DNA of 64,000 nt from Lysobacter arvi (GTDB lineage: Bacteria; Pseudomonadota; Gammaproteobacteria; Xanthomonadales; Xanthomonadaceae), in assembly GCA_031216755.1 (NCBI GenBank), contig JARUHG010000002.1:372001-436000 (forward strand). Reading direction: 5' to 3'. Each line of letters opens with the position of its first letter. Position 1 is the first letter of the stretch. Positions 53,078 through 63,130 of the stretch are shown one piece after another. Under the pieces are notes generated by a model that did not search any database, was not told the DNA's origin, and saw nothing but the letters and a program-made list of their open reading frames with translations. The position numbers were made by a program, and so were the translations under genes.

Positions 53078-54742
53078 ATGCGCAAGCTGGTTTCGGTGAT
53101 GTCGGCGGTACTGGTGGCGATGTCGGGCCAGGCGATGGCCGCGCAGGTCACGGTGCTCACCGCCGCGCGGATCCACACTCTGGACACCGCGCAGCCGAAG
53201 GTGCAGGCGCTGGCGTTCGACGAGGCCGGTCGCATCCTCGCGCTCGGTTCCGGCGCGGAGCTGCTCAAGCGCTATCCGAAAGCCGAGCGCATCGATGCCG
53301 GACAGGCCACCGTGATCCCGGGCCTCATCGACGCGCACGCGCACGTCTCGGGACTGGGCATGACCATGCTCAGCGCCGATCTGGTCGATGCCGCGAGCAA
53401 GCAGGAAGTCGTGCAGCGGCTGCAGGCGTTCGAGAAGCAATTGCCTCCGGGTGCGTGGCTGATCGGACGCGGGTGGGACCAGAACGACTGGCCGGAAAAA
53501 ACGTTCCCGACAGCGGCCGATCTGGACGCCGCGTTTCCGGATCGCCCGGTGTGGCTCGAACGCATCGACGGCCACGCCGGCTGGGCGAACACGGCCGCCA
53601 TGCGCGCGGTGAAGCGCGACCTCACCGGCGACTGGCAGCCCGAGGGCGGCCGCATCGAGCGCGACGCGCGCAAGCAGCCGACCGGCGTGTTCGTCGACGC
53701 CGCATCGGCGCTGGTCGAGGAGGCGCGTCCGCCACTCGACGAAGCGACGGCGGAACGCGCGCTGTCGCTCGGCATGCAATCGGCGGTGGAACACGGTCTC
53801 ACCGGCGTGCACGATGCAGGCGTCAGCCTGGCCGAACTCAGGCGTTACCAGCGCCTGGCCGATCGCGGCCAGATGCCGCTGCGCGTCACCGCGATGGCCG
53901 ACGGCAACAACGAGGCGCTCGAATCGCTCTGCCGGAACGGCCTGTACACGCACCCGTCGGGTCGACTGCAGATGCGAACGCTGAAGCTCTATGCCGACGG
54001 CGCGCTCGGCAGTCGCGGCGCCGCGATGCTGCGCGACTACAGCGACGACCACGGCAACCTCGGCATCATGGTGACGTCGCCCGAGCAGATCGCGGCGGCC
54101 GTCGACAAGGCCAAGCGATGCGGCGTGCAGGTCGCCACGCACGCCATCGGCGATCGCGGCAACCACGTCGTGCTCGAAACGTACGCGAAGGCGCTCGGCG
54201 ACGCAGCGGGTACCACCGATCACCGCTGGCGCATCGAGCACGCGCAGGTGCTGTCGCCGTCGGATCTCCCGCGCCTGTCGCAGTTGCACGTCATCGCCTC
54301 GATGCAGCCCACGCACGCGACCAGCGACATGCCGTGGGCGGAAGATCGCGTGGGCCCGGAGCGCATCATCGGCGCGTACGCGTGGCGGCAACTGCGCGAC
54401 AGCGGCGCGCGCCTCGCGCTGGGTTCGGACTTCCCGGTGGAATCGGTCGACCCGCGCTTCGGCCTGTACGCCGCGACCACGCGCGCCGATGCACAGGGGC
54501 TGCCGGCAGGCGGCTGGTTCCCGCAGGAGAAGTTGACCGCCTTCGAAGCGCTGCGCGGCTTCACGCTCGACGCGGCGTATGCCGGCTTCGCGGAGACGCA
54601 GGTCGGCAGTCTGGCCGTCGGCAAGCGCGCGGATTTCGTCGTCCTGAGCGAAGACCCGCTGGCGATCGCGCCGACCGGCCTGCGCAGCCTCACCGTGCAG
54701 GCGACCTACGTGGACGGCAAGCCGGTGTATCGCGCGAAATGA
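53078..54742 (+). CDS. Exported amidohydrolase (YtcJ-like)
   Basis: A 554-residue exported metal-dependent hydrolase. The signal peptide is MRKLVSVMSAVLVAMSGQAMAA. Metal ligands and family marks are GLIDAHAHVSG near residue 85, HAIGDRGNH, RIEHAQ and LGSDFPVE. Members of this amidohydrolase 3 group hydrolyse N-acyl or formyl amides or related compounds; the substrate is unknown. A GGGGGCGGGG site precedes the ATG. It stands alone between the efflux operon and the ABC-F gene. Confidence 0.88.
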   Translation: MRKLVSVMSAVLVAMSGQAMAAQVTVLTAARIHTLDTAQPKVQALAFDEAGRILALGSGAELLKRYPKAERIDAGQATVIPGLIDAHAHVSGLGMTMLSADLVDAASKQEVVQRLQAFEKQLPPGAWLIGRGWDQNDWPEKTFPTAADLDAAFPDRPVWLERIDGHAGWANTAAMRAVKRDLTGDWQPEGGRIERDARKQPTGVFVDAASALVEEARPPLDEATAERALSLGMQSAVEHGLTGVHDAGVSLAELRRYQRLADRGQMPLRVTAMADGNNEALESLCRNGLYTHPSGRLQMRTLKLYADGALGSRGAAMLRDYSDDHGNLGIMVTSPEQIAAAVDKAKRCGVQVATHAIGDRGNHVVLETYAKALGDAAGTTDHRWRIEHAQVLSPSDLPRLSQLHVIASMQPTHATSDMPWAEDRVGPERIIGAYAWRQLRDSGARLALGSDFPVESVDPRFGLYAATTRADAQGLPAGGWFPQEKLTAFEALRGFTLDAAYAGFAETQVGSLAVGKRADFVVLSEDPLAIAPTGLRSLTVQATYVDGKPVYRAK

Positions 54743-54987
54743 CGCCCGGCGCGGCAGCGTCGCTCACGCAACTGAACGCCGGAACTGCGCGGGCGCGACA
54801 TCGCGGCGCCCACGGCCGATAATGCGCATCCACGCCCGCCGCATCGCGAGCGGGCCCTTGGAGACTCCCCCGCAGTGTGATCGCACGACTCCTTCCGCAG
54901 AGCCTTTGACCTGTTGCCGCGTATCGACGACGGCCAGGTTCCGATCTGGATCGCCGTGCCTCCGGCCGGCCCGATGGAGTCACTCGC

Positions 54988-56619
54988 ATGCGCGCCTGCA
55001 TACGCGCTTCACAGCTTTGTTTCGCCTGGCCGGACGGCACGCCGGTCTTCGCTGGACTTTCCTTCACGCTCGATGCCCGTCGGACGGGCCTGGTCGCGCC
55101 CAACGGTGCGGGCAAGAGCACGCTCATGCGCCTGCTCGCGGGCGAACTCGCGCCATCCGCAGGGCATGTGGAGATGGACGGCAGCTTCGCGTACCTGCCG
55201 CAGGCGATCGCGTTCACCGGCGAGCTGGAGGTCGCCGACGTGCTGGGCGTGGGCGAGACGTTGCGAGCGCTCGCGGCGATCGCCGAAGGCCGCACCGAGC
55301 AGGCGCTGTTCGACACCGTCGGCGACGCGTGGGATCTGGAAGAACGCACGCGTGCGAGCCTGGCGAAATTCGGGCTGGAACATCTGGTGCTGGACCGCCG
55401 GCTCGACACCCTCAGCGGCGGCGAGGTGATGGCACTCGGCCTGGCGGCGCAGTGGCTGTCGTCGCCCGACATCCTGCTGCTCGACGAGCCGTCCAACCAC
55501 CTCGACCGCGCGGCCAGGGAGCGGCTGTATCGCCTCGTCGACGAATGGCCGGGATGCCTGGTCGTCGCCAGCCACGATCGCGCGCTGCTGGAGCGGATGG
55601 ACCAGATCGCCGAACTCGATCGGGATGGGCTGCGGCTGTACGGCGGCGGCTTCGCGTTCTATGAAGCGGCCTCGCGCGCGCAGGCCGAAGCCGCGGAGCA
55701 GGACGTGCGCAACCTGCGCCAGGCCGCGAAACGCGAACAGCGCGAGCGCCAGCAGGCGCGCGAACGCGGCGAGCGCCGCTCGGCCAATGCGCGACGCAAC
55801 GTCGCCGATGCCGGGTTGCCGCGCATCGTCGCGGGCAATCGCCAGCAGGCCGCGCAGGTGTCGGCCGGTCGCGCGGACGACGTGCATGCCGCGCGCATGG
55901 ACGACGTGAGCCGGCGATTGGCCGAGGTTCGGCGCGCGATCCGGGAAGCGCCGGACCTCGCCATCGAACTTCCCGCCACGCAGGTGCCGGCAGGGCGCGG
56001 GGTGTTCTCCGCGCAGGGGCTGCAGGTGATCCGCGACGGCGTCGCCTTGTTCGCGCCGGGCGGGATCGACCTGGACATCCGCGGGCCGGAACGCGTCGCC
56101 GTCGCCGGCGGCAACGGCGCTGGCAAGACCACGCTCGCGCGGCTGATCAGCGGCGAGCTTTCCCCGGACGGTGGCCGCATCAAGCGCGGCGAAGGACGCA
56201 TCGCGCGCCTCTCGCAACGGCTGGACACCGTCGAGGCGGAGGCGACGGTGCTCGAGTGCTTCGCCGCGTGCACGCCCGCGCTCGACGACGTCGAACGCGC
56301 CAACCTGCTGGCGCGCTGGCGCTTCCGCGGGGCGGCGATGCAGCAGCCGGTCGCGACGTTGTCCGGCGGCGAACGCCTGCGCATCTGCCTGGCGTGCACG
56401 CTCCATGCGACGCCCGCGCCGCAGTTGCTGGTGCTCGACGAGCCCACGAACAACCTCGACCTGTGGGCCGTGCGCGAACTGGAACGCGCGCTGCGTGCCT
56501 ATCGCGGCGCGCTGGTGGTGATCAGCCACGATGCCGCGTTCGTGGACGCGATATCGCCCACGCGCCGGCTGCTGCTGGAACACGGCCGCCTCGTCGAGCA
56601 GCACGTCGTCGGCGCGTGA
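54988..56619 (+). CDS. ABC-F family ATPase
   Basis: A 543-residue soluble protein with two ABC domains and no membrane segment. Domain one: APNGAGKST P-loop near residue 36, LSGGEVMALG, LLDEPSNHLD. An Arg/Glu-rich linker (about 235-310) resembles the P-site tRNA-interaction motif of ABC-F proteins. Domain two: GGNGAGKTT, LSGGERLRICLAC, LVLDEPTNNLD. ABC-F proteins act on ribosomes, rescuing stalled translation or protecting against antibiotics; the exact subgroup is uncertain. The 245-base upstream gap holds a GATAAT (54818-54823) but no clear full promoter. Confidence 0.9.
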   Translation: MRACIRASQLCFAWPDGTPVFAGLSFTLDARRTGLVAPNGAGKSTLMRLLAGELAPSAGHVEMDGSFAYLPQAIAFTGELEVADVLGVGETLRALAAIAEGRTEQALFDTVGDAWDLEERTRASLAKFGLEHLVLDRRLDTLSGGEVMALGLAAQWLSSPDILLLDEPSNHLDRAARERLYRLVDEWPGCLVVASHDRALLERMDQIAELDRDGLRLYGGGFAFYEAASRAQAEAAEQDVRNLRQAAKREQRERQQARERGERRSANARRNVADAGLPRIVAGNRQQAAQVSAGRADDVHAARMDDVSRRLAEVRRAIREAPDLAIELPATQVPAGRGVFSAQGLQVIRDGVALFAPGGIDLDIRGPERVAVAGGNGAGKTTLARLISGELSPDGGRIKRGEGRIARLSQRLDTVEAEATVLECFAACTPALDDVERANLLARWRFRGAAMQQPVATLSGGERLRICLACTLHATPAPQLLVLDEPTNNLDLWAVRELERALRAYRGALVVISHDAAFVDAISPTRRLLLEHGRLVEQHVVGA

Positions 56620-56694
56620 TTCCCTGGCCGATTTCACCGCGGACGAACCGAACCATCGCGTTCCGGCGCTGGCCGGGACGCGCGAACGGATGGA

Positions 56695-58101
56695 TCAGGC
56701 GTCGATCGTCCCGGCGGTCGCCACGCGGCCACGCAGCGAGTTGCTCATCGCTTCGGTGATGACGACATCGACGAACTGTCCGATCAGGCGCGCGTGGCCG
56801 GGGAAGTTCACCGAGCGCATGTTCTCGGTCTTGCCGGTCAGCTCGTTCGGGTTCTTCTTCGACGGGCCTTCGACCAGCACCGTCTGCGTGGTACCGACCA
56901 TGGCGTCGGAAATCGAACGCGCATGCGCGTTGATGCGCGCCTGCAGGCGCGACAGGCGCGCGTGCTTCTCCTCGCTGGAGACGTTGTCCTCCAGGTCGGC
57001 CGCCGGCGTGCCGGGGCGGCGCGAGTAGATGAAGGAGAACGACTGGTCGAAGCCGACGTCCTCGATGAGCTTCATCGTCTTTTCGAAGTCCGCGTCGGTT
57101 TCGCCGGGGAAGCCGACGATGAAGTCGGAGCTCACCGAAATGTCCGGGCGCACGGCGCGCAACTTGCGGATCTTCTGCTTGAACTCCAGCGCCGTGTAAC
57201 CGCGCTTCATCGCCGCCAGGATGCGGTCGCTGCCGGCCTGTACGGGAAGGTGCAGGTAGTTGGCGAGCTTGGGCACGTCGCGGTACGCCTCGATCAGCGA
57301 ATCGGAGAATTCCAGCGGATGCGAGGTGGTGAAGCGGATGCGCCCGATGCCCTCGATCTCCGCGATGGCGCGGATGAGCAGGCCGAGGTCGGCGACGTCG
57401 CCGTCCTCGCCGTACGGGCCGCGATACGCGTTGACGTTCTGGCCGAGCAGGTTGATCTCGCGCACGCCCTGCGCGGCAAGGTCGGCCACTTCGACCAGCA
57501 CGTCCTCGAACGGCCGGCTGATTTCCTCGCCGCGCGTGTACGGGACCACGCAGAACGAGCAGTACTTGCTGCAACCTTCCATGATCGAGACGAACGCCGA
57601 CGGCCCTTCGGCGCGCGGCTCGGGCAGGCGGTCGAATTTTTCGATCTCGGGGAAGGAGATATCGACCTGCGGCAGGCCGGTTTCGCGACGGGCCTGGATG
57701 AGTTCGGGCAGGCGATGAAGGGTCTGCGGGCCGAAGACCAGGTCGACGAACGGCGCGCGCTTCACGATCGCCTCGCCTTCCTGCGACGCCACGCAGCCGC
57801 CGACGCCGATCACCACCGGCTTGTCACCCTGCTTGAGCGACTTCCACCGGCCGAGCTGGCTGAACACCTTCTCCTGCGCCTTCTCGCGGATCGAGCAGGT
57901 GTTGATCAGGATGACGTCGGCGTCTTCGGCGTTGTCGGTGAGCTCCAGACCGTCGCTGGCGGCGAGCACGTCGGCCATCTTGGCCGAGTCGTACTCGTTC
58001 ATCTGGCAACCGTGGGTCTGGATGTAGAGCTTGCGCGGCGCGGAGGCGACGGCAGCATCGGTGCCGCGCTCGGCGGTCTGGGGCGTGTTGGTCTGGCTCA
58101 T
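56695..58101 (-). CDS. miaB: tRNA-2-methylthio-N6-dimethylallyladenosine synthase MiaB
   Basis: A 468-residue radical-SAM methylthiotransferase. The N-terminal cluster is bound by Cys in [19 protein letters not shown] and GVGGCVASQ. The radical-SAM motif CSKYCSFC lies near residue 170. A TRAM domain ends the protein ([19 protein letters not shown]). It adds the methylthio group to i6A37 in tRNAs reading UNN codons. The ATG at 58101 gives the usual short variable lead before LYIQTHGCQ. Convergent with the ABC-F gene, 75 bases away. Confidence 0.97.
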   Translation of the reverse strand: MSQTNTPQTAERGTDAAVASAPRKLYIQTHGCQMNEYDSAKMADVLAASDGLELTDNAEDADVILINTCSIREKAQEKVFSQLGRWKSLKQGDKPVVIGVGGCVASQEGEAIVKRAPFVDLVFGPQTLHRLPELIQARRETGLPQVDISFPEIEKFDRLPEPRAEGPSAFVSIMEGCSKYCSFCVVPYTRGEEISRPFEDVLVEVADLAAQGVREINLLGQNVNAYRGPYGEDGDVADLGLLIRAIAEIEGIGRIRFTTSHPLEFSDSLIEAYRDVPKLANYLHLPVQAGSDRILAAMKRGYTALEFKQKIRKLRAVRPDISVSSDFIVGFPGETDADFEKTMKLIEDVGFDQSFSFIYSRRPGTPAADLEDNVSSEEKHARLSRLQARINAHARSISDAMVGTTQTVLVEGPSKKNPNELTGKTENMRSVNFPGHARLIGQFVDVVITEAMSNSLRGRVATAGTIDA

Positions 58102-58243
58102 CTGGCTCGATCCGGGAAGGGCGGCGGTTATTCCGCGCCGGAGGGGGCGCCATTCTACAGGCCGGGACCGGCCGCAAACCGCGTTCTCCTGATCCGAGGG
58201 CACGAGGAGGGCGCGCGGGCCGCGCCGGCAGCCCCTGACGTTC

Positions 58244-59032
58244 GTGAAGTTGCGAAAGGCAGGCTTTGCATCGCTGGGGTTGGCCGGGCTGCTGGCGGCG
58301 GCGCCCGCGGCATGGGCGCAGTCCGCGCTCGGGCAGCCGAGCAGGCCGTCCGCGCCGACCCGCTCGCTCGGATTCCCGGCCGGCACGACGGGCCAGGCGA
58401 CACTGCGCGTCGACGCCGACGCGCCGGTGATCGACACGCCGCCGATGCGCGTGGCGAGCGGGCAGGTCTACACGTACACCGAAGCGGGCGTCGTCCACTA
58501 CGCAAGCCAGCGCCCCAGCCCCCGCGCCGGCCGCGGGCCGGTGAGCCGGGTGACCTATACGTATATGGAGTCGTGCTACGCCTGCGCGCTGCAGCCGGGC
58601 GTGGACTTCGAAACCATCCGCCTGGACACCGGCGCGTTCCGCGCGGAAATCGCCGCGGCGGCGCGCGATTTCGGCGTCGACGAGGCCGTGGTGCGGGCGG
58701 TCATCCACGCCGAGTCGGCCTACAACCCCAACGCGATCTCCCGCGTCGGCGCGCAGGGCCTGATGCAGTTGATGCCCGCCACCGCCCGGCGTTTCGGCGT
58801 GGTCAACGTGTTCGACATCCGCCAGAACATTCGCGGCGGCGTGCAGTACCTGGCGTGGCTGCTGCAACGCTTCGACGGCAACCTGGTGCTCGCGGCGGCC
58901 GGGTACAACGCGGGCGAGGGGGCGGTGGACCGCTACCGCGGGGTGCCTCCGTACGACGAGACGCAGCGCTATGTGCAGCGCGTGGCCGTGCTGGCCGAGC
59001 GGTATCGCACGGCCAACGCCATGGCTCGCTGA
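58244..59032 (+). CDS. Exported lytic transglycosylase (paralogue 1)
   Basis: A 262-residue exported SLT-type transglycosylase. The signal peptide is [25 protein letters not shown] linker region contains a DUF4124-like [19 protein letters not shown] and the motif CYAC near residue 113. The SLT domain (about 140-262) has the catalytic Glu in [11 protein letters not shown], then [15 protein letters not shown] and [10 protein letters not shown]. It cleaves peptidoglycan to 1,6-anhydromuropeptides. GTG 58244 starts the signal peptide; no clear ribosome-binding site is seen. A related gene follows 120 bases downstream. Confidence 0.88.
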   Translation: MKLRKAGFASLGLAGLLAAAPAAWAQSALGQPSRPSAPTRSLGFPAGTTGQATLRVDADAPVIDTPPMRVASGQVYTYTEAGVVHYASQRPSPRAGRGPVSRVTYTYMESCYACALQPGVDFETIRLDTGAFRAEIAAAARDFGVDEAVVRAVIHAESAYNPNAISRVGAQGLMQLMPATARRFGVVNVFDIRQNIRGGVQYLAWLLQRFDGNLVLAAAGYNAGEGAVDRYRGVPPYDETQRYVQRVAVLAERYRTANAMAR

Positions 59033-59152
59033 CAGGCGCGGCCGGCATCCCGGGCCATCGCTCGGGGCCCGGATGCGGGCGCGGTCACGTTTCGCGCGGT
59101 CAACGCAATCAAGGACTTGTGAAGGGGAAGCAGACAGGACACACTCGCGGCC

Positions 59153-60103
59153 ATGAGGGGGGGCTCACTGCTGCTGGGGATCGTCTGCCTGTTGGCCGCG
59201 GCGCCGTCCGTGGCCGGCACCCTGTACCGTTGCGAGTCTCCCGACGGCGCGCGCAGCTACGTCAGCAAGCGCACGCCCGGCGCGAAGTGCACGGTCGTGA
59301 GCCAGACGCCGGATCGGCCGGCACGCAGATCGGCCGCCACCGTTGCGGCGACGCCACCGACTGCCGCGGTCGGCGCGGTGACCGCTTCGGCGTCATCGGT
59401 GACCGCGTCCGCCTCCGGGCCTCCGCCCGCGTCCACGTCCACGTCCGCCATGGTGACGGTCGCCACGTCGGCGCCGATCGCGCCGACGCCCATGCCCGTC
59501 GCGTCGTCCAGCGCGCCGCGCGTGGTGCAGGGACAGGTGTACTCCTACATCAAGGACGGCGTGCGCCATTACACCAGCCGCAAGCCCAAGAACGTGGCCA
59601 GCGCGTCGCAGGTGCGCACCATCCGCTACAGCTACATCGAGACCTGCTACGCGTGCTCGGTGCGCCCCGGCGTGAACTTCGGCACGGTCCGCCTCAATAC
59701 CGACGCCTACCGCGACGAGATCGCCGCAGCCGCGCGCCAGCATGGCGTCGACGAAGCGATCGTGCGCGCGGTCATCCATGCCGAATCGGCGTACAACCCC
59801 AACGCGCTTTCGCGCGCCGGCGCACAGGGGCTGATGCAGCTGATGCCGGCCACCGCGAGGCGCTTCGGGGTGAGCAATGCGTTCGACGCACGGCAGAACA
59901 TCCAGGGCGGCGTGCAGTACCTGGCGTGGTTGCTCAAGCGATTCAACAACAACCTCACCCTCGCCGCCGCCGGCTACAACGCGGGAGAGGGCGCGGTCGA
60001 CAAGTACAACGGCGTGCCGCCTTACAGCGAAACCCAGCGCTACGTCCAGCGCGTGGGGCAGCTGGCCGATCGTTATCGGGGCGCCACCGCCATGATGCGC
60101 TGA
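59153..60103 (+). CDS. Exported lytic transglycosylase (paralogue 2)
   Basis: A 316-residue exported SLT-type transglycosylase. The signal peptide (SLLLGIVCLLAAAPSVAG) is followed by a DUF4124-like TLYRCESPDGARSYVSKR, a long Ala/Ser/Thr/Pro linker, then GQVYSYIKDGVRHYTSRKP and a CYAC motif like its neighbour. The SLT domain has Glu in [26 protein letters not shown] and [10 protein letters not shown]. It differs from paralogue 1 mainly by the extra N-terminal module and linker. The pair looks like a tandem duplication. Confidence 0.9.
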   Translation: MRGGSLLLGIVCLLAAAPSVAGTLYRCESPDGARSYVSKRTPGAKCTVVSQTPDRPARRSAATVAATPPTAAVGAVTASASSVTASASGPPPASTSTSAMVTVATSAPIAPTPMPVASSSAPRVVQGQVYSYIKDGVRHYTSRKPKNVASASQVRTIRYSYIETCYACSVRPGVNFGTVRLNTDAYRDEIAAAARQHGVDEAIVRAVIHAESAYNPNALSRAGAQGLMQLMPATARRFGVSNAFDARQNIQGGVQYLAWLLKRFNNNLTLAAAGYNAGEGAVDKYNGVPPYSETQRYVQRVGQLADRYRGATAMMR

Positions 60104-60185
60104 CATTTTTTCCCGGTCCGCGCCCGGCGGGGCGCGGGGCGCGTGTGCGTCCGTCGACCGGGCGACTCGCGCGATGTGCGGCGGA

Positions 60186-60215
60186 TTGTCGGTTCATTCA
60201 TCGTTCCGTTACACT
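60186..60215 (+). promoter_or_regulatory. Candidate sigma-70 promoter for petABC
   Basis: TTGTCG (60186-60191) and TACACT (60210-60215) are separated by 18 bases and lie about 80 bases before the petA start, downstream of the transglycosylase gene. Both hexamers are close to consensus in a GC-rich setting. Confidence 0.5.
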
Positions 60216-60296
60216 TCCCCGTCTTTTGTGCCGCGAGCTGTCGCCAGTGGCGTTGGCGGTGCGGCGTAACTTCGTTCCAGCTTTGCGGAGTGCCGG

Positions 60297-60920
60297 ATGG
60301 CCAACCAAGGGGTCAACGATCCTGTCAACCAGGGCCGCCGTCGGTTCCTGACCGCGACCACTGCAGTGGTCGGCGCGGTCGGTGCCGGTTTCGTGGCGGT
60401 GCCGTTCATCAAGTCCTGGAATCCGAGCACGCGGGCGAAGCTCGCCGGTGCGCCGGTGACCGCCGATATCTCCGCGCTGCAGGAAGGCCAGCGCCTGATC
60501 CTGGAATGGCGCGGCCAGCCCATCTGGATCGTCAAGCGTTCGAAGGCCATCCTCGATGCGCTGCCCACGCTGGACACGCATCTGCGCGATCCCAAGTCCG
60601 AGAACAAGGACCAGCAGCCCTCGTACATCACCGGCGAGCTGCGTTCGATCAAGCCGGAGATCTCCGTCCTGGTCGGCCTGTGCACCCACCTGGGGTGCTC
60701 GCCCGAGATGAAGGCCGAGATCCGCCCCGAGCCGTTCGATCCGGAATGGAAGGGCGGCTACTTCTGCCCCTGCCACAAGTCGCGCTTCGACATGGCCGGC
60801 CGCGTGTTCCAGGGCGTGCCGGCGCCGACCAACCTGGTCGTGCCGCCGCACCACTACGAGAACGACACCACCATCATCATCGGTGTCGATCCGTCGTCCA
60901 GCAGCAAGGGAGCGGCGTAA
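60297..60920 (+). CDS. petA: Ubiquinol-cytochrome c reductase iron-sulfur subunit (Rieske)
   Basis: A 207-residue Rieske protein of the cytochrome bc1 complex. A twin-arginine-like NQGRRRFLTATTAVVGAVGAGFVAV gives the membrane anchor. The [2Fe-2S] ligands are in CTHLGCSP and CPCHKSRFD. It passes electrons from ubiquinol to cytochrome c1. petB follows after 3 bases. The operon order petA-petB-petC is standard. Confidence 0.97.
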   Translation: MANQGVNDPVNQGRRRFLTATTAVVGAVGAGFVAVPFIKSWNPSTRAKLAGAPVTADISALQEGQRLILEWRGQPIWIVKRSKAILDALPTLDTHLRDPKSENKDQQPSYITGELRSIKPEISVLVGLCTHLGCSPEMKAEIRPEPFDPEWKGGYFCPCHKSRFDMAGRVFQGVPAPTNLVVPPHHYENDTTIIIGVDPSSSSKGAA

Positions 60921-60923
60921 GCC

Positions 60924-62183
60924 ATGGCGAACATCTTCACGAAGGCCGCTAACGGCGTCATGGACTGGGTCAACGAGCGCGCGCCGGCGATGATGCCGGC
61001 GTACCGCAAGCACATGACCGAGTACTACGCGCCTAAGAACTTCAACGTCTGGTATTACTTCGGTTCGCTCGCGCTGCTGGTGCTGGTCAACCAGATCGTC
61101 ACCGGCATCTTCCTGACGATGCACTTCAAGCCGTCCGCGGCCGAAGCGTTCTCGTCGGTCGAATACATCATGCGCGACGTGGAGTGGGGCTGGCTGATCC
61201 GCTACATGCACTCCACCGGCGCGTCGATGTTCTTCATCGTCGTGTACCTGCACATGTTCCGCGGCCTGATGTACGGCTCGTACCAGAAGCCGCGCGAGCT
61301 GGTGTGGATCCTCGGCATGCTGATCTACCTGGTCCTGATGGCCGAAGCCTTCATGGGTTACGTGCTGCCGTGGGGCCAGATGTCGTTCTGGGGCGCCAAG
61401 GTGATCATCTCGCTGTTCGGCGCGATCCCGGTCATCGGCAACGGCCTGACCGAATGGATCATGGGCGACTTCCTGCCGGGCGACGCCACGCTGAACCGCT
61501 TCTTCGCGCTGCACGTCATCGCGCTGCCGCTGGTCTTGCTGCTGCTGGTCGTGCTGCACCTGGGCGCCCTGCACGAAGTCGGCTCGAACAATCCGGACGG
61601 CGTCGAGATCAAGAAGGGCCCGAAGGGCAACCGCTGGGATCCGAACAAGCCGGCCGACGGCATTCCGTTCCACCCGTACTACACGGTGAAGGACCTGGTC
61701 GGCGTCGGCTTCTTCCTGATCATCTGCGCGTTCGTGATCTTCTTCGCGCCGGCCTTCGGCGGCTGGTTCCTGGAGCACGACAACTTCACCGAGGCCAACC
61801 GCCTGGTGACGCCGGAGCACATCAAGCCGGTTTGGTACTACACGCCGTACTACGCGATGCTGCGCGTCGTGCCGGACAAGCTGCTGGGCGTGATCGTGAT
61901 GTTCGCCGCGATCGCCATCCTGTTCTTCGTGCCGTGGCTGGACCGCTCGCCGGTCAAGTCGCACCGTTACCGCGGCTGGATCACCAAGGTGATGCTCGGC
62001 ATCCTGGCCATCTGCTTCCTGTGGCTGGGCAAGATCGGCGCCGGCCCGGGTACCGACCCGGTCGAGACGATCATCGGTCGCGTGCTGACTTTCCTGTACT
62101 TCGCCTTCTTCATCACCATGCCGCTTTGGACCAAGCTCGACAAAACCAAGCCGGTACCGCAACGGGTGACGATGCATGACTGA
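60924..62183 (+). CDS. petB: Cytochrome b of the bc1 complex
   Basis: A 419-residue polytopic protein with about eight to nine membrane segments. Haem-ligand His pairs are in RYMHSTGASMFFIVVYLHMFRG and, in the fourth helix, FALHVIALPLVLLLLVVLHLGALHE. The Qo-site motif PEHIKPVWYYTPYYAMLRVVPDK (PEW variant here PEH) is present. It holds the quinone sites of the complex in the inner membrane. The stop overlaps the longer petC start. Confidence 0.96.
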   Translation: MANIFTKAANGVMDWVNERAPAMMPAYRKHMTEYYAPKNFNVWYYFGSLALLVLVNQIVTGIFLTMHFKPSAAEAFSSVEYIMRDVEWGWLIRYMHSTGASMFFIVVYLHMFRGLMYGSYQKPRELVWILGMLIYLVLMAEAFMGYVLPWGQMSFWGAKVIISLFGAIPVIGNGLTEWIMGDFLPGDATLNRFFALHVIALPLVLLLLVVLHLGALHEVGSNNPDGVEIKKGPKGNRWDPNKPADGIPFHPYYTVKDLVGVGFFLIICAFVIFFAPAFGGWFLEHDNFTEANRLVTPEHIKPVWYYTPYYAMLRVVPDKLLGVIVMFAAIAILFFVPWLDRSPVKSHRYRGWITKVMLGILAICFLWLGKIGAGPGTDPVETIIGRVLTFLYFAFFITMPLWTKLDKTKPVPQRVTMHD

Positions 62184-62982
62184 CCTGATCGCTCACGCCA
62201 GCCACCGACCCGTCCAGAAGATGCGCATCGTGAAAAAGCTCGCCACCTTTGCCGCCGGCCTGCTGGTGTCCTTCGGCGCGCTGTCGACCAACGTGTCGGC
62301 GGCCGAAGGCGGCCACCTGCTGCAGTCGGGCACCGACCTGGGCGACCGTGCGTCGCTGCAGCGCGGCGCCAAGCTGTACATGAACTACTGCTCCGGCTGC
62401 CATTCGCTCAAGTACCTGCGCTACTCGCGCATGGCCGAGGACCTGGGCCTGACCGAAGACGAGGTCATGAACAACCTCAACTTCACCGGGGCCAAGTTCG
62501 GCGAGCAGATCCACGTCAGCCTGACGCCGGAGCACGCGAACCAGTGGTTCGGGAAGATGCCGCCGGACCTGAGCCTGATCGCCCGCGTCCGTGGCAGCGA
62601 CTGGGTCTACACCTACCTCAAGTCGTTCTACCTCGACGAAGCGCGCCCGCTGGGCTGGAACAACAAGCTGTTCCCGAACGCCTCGATGCCCAACCCGCTG
62701 TGGGAGCTGCAGGGCCTGCAGCACGCCGAGTTCGGCGAAGTGGACAAGGCCACCGGCGAGCGCCCGGTGCTGGCCCTGAAGGTCACCCAGCCGGGCCACC
62801 AGAACGCCGAGGACTTCGACCAGTCGGTTCGCGACATCACGACATTCCTCGAGTACGCCGGCGAGCCGGCCGCCCTCAAGCGCCAGAGCATCGGCGTATG
62901 GGTGATCCTGTTCCTGGCGATGTTCACCTTCCTCGCCTACCTGCTCAAGCACGAGTATTGGCGGGACGTGGACAAGCACTGA
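62176..62982 (+). CDS. petC: Cytochrome c1 of the bc1 complex
   Basis: A 268-residue c-type cytochrome. The covalent haem motif CSGCHS lies near residue 74. The sequence ends in a C-terminal membrane anchor (GVWVILFLAMFTFLAYLLKHEYWRDV). A signal peptide occupies MRIVKKLATFAAGLLVSFGALSTNVSA. The start may be ATG 62176 (overlapping petB) or ATG 62221 right at the signal peptide; neither has a strong ribosome-binding site. A long terminator hairpin follows the stop. Confidence 0.95.
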   Translation: MTDLIAHASHRPVQKMRIVKKLATFAAGLLVSFGALSTNVSAAEGGHLLQSGTDLGDRASLQRGAKLYMNYCSGCHSLKYLRYSRMAEDLGLTEDEVMNNLNFTGAKFGEQIHVSLTPEHANQWFGKMPPDLSLIARVRGSDWVYTYLKSFYLDEARPLGWNNKLFPNASMPNPLWELQGLQHAEFGEVDKATGERPVLALKVTQPGHQNAEDFDQSVRDITTFLEYAGEPAALKRQSIGVWVILFLAMFTFLAYLLKHEYWRDVDKH

Positions 62983-63001
62983 TCGCATGCTGTATCCCTT
63001 T

Positions 63002-63034
63002 GGAGCCCGTACAGGAATGTGCGGGCTCCTTGGT
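63002..63034 (+). terminator. Terminator after petC
   Basis: GGAGCCCGTACA (63002-63013) pairs with TGTGCGGGCTCC (63018-63029) around GGAA, a 12-bp stem with one wobble, followed by TTGGTTT. It ends the petABC unit. Confidence 0.88.
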
Positions 63035-63130
63035 TTGCAGTGAGGTGCAGCTGATCGAGGCCGCGACGACTGTCCACACGGGGTGGGCGGCGTCTACCCA
63101 CCGGCGGATTCCGGTGGCCGGAGAGGTCGA

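Noticed and set aside
55090..55130. Ala instead of the first Gly in the first P-loop of the ABC-F protein
   Set aside because: The P-loop pattern allows Ala at that place, so this is not evidence of an inactive domain.
60198..62177. 659-codon minus-strand open frame
   Set aside because: Antisense shadow of petA and petB.
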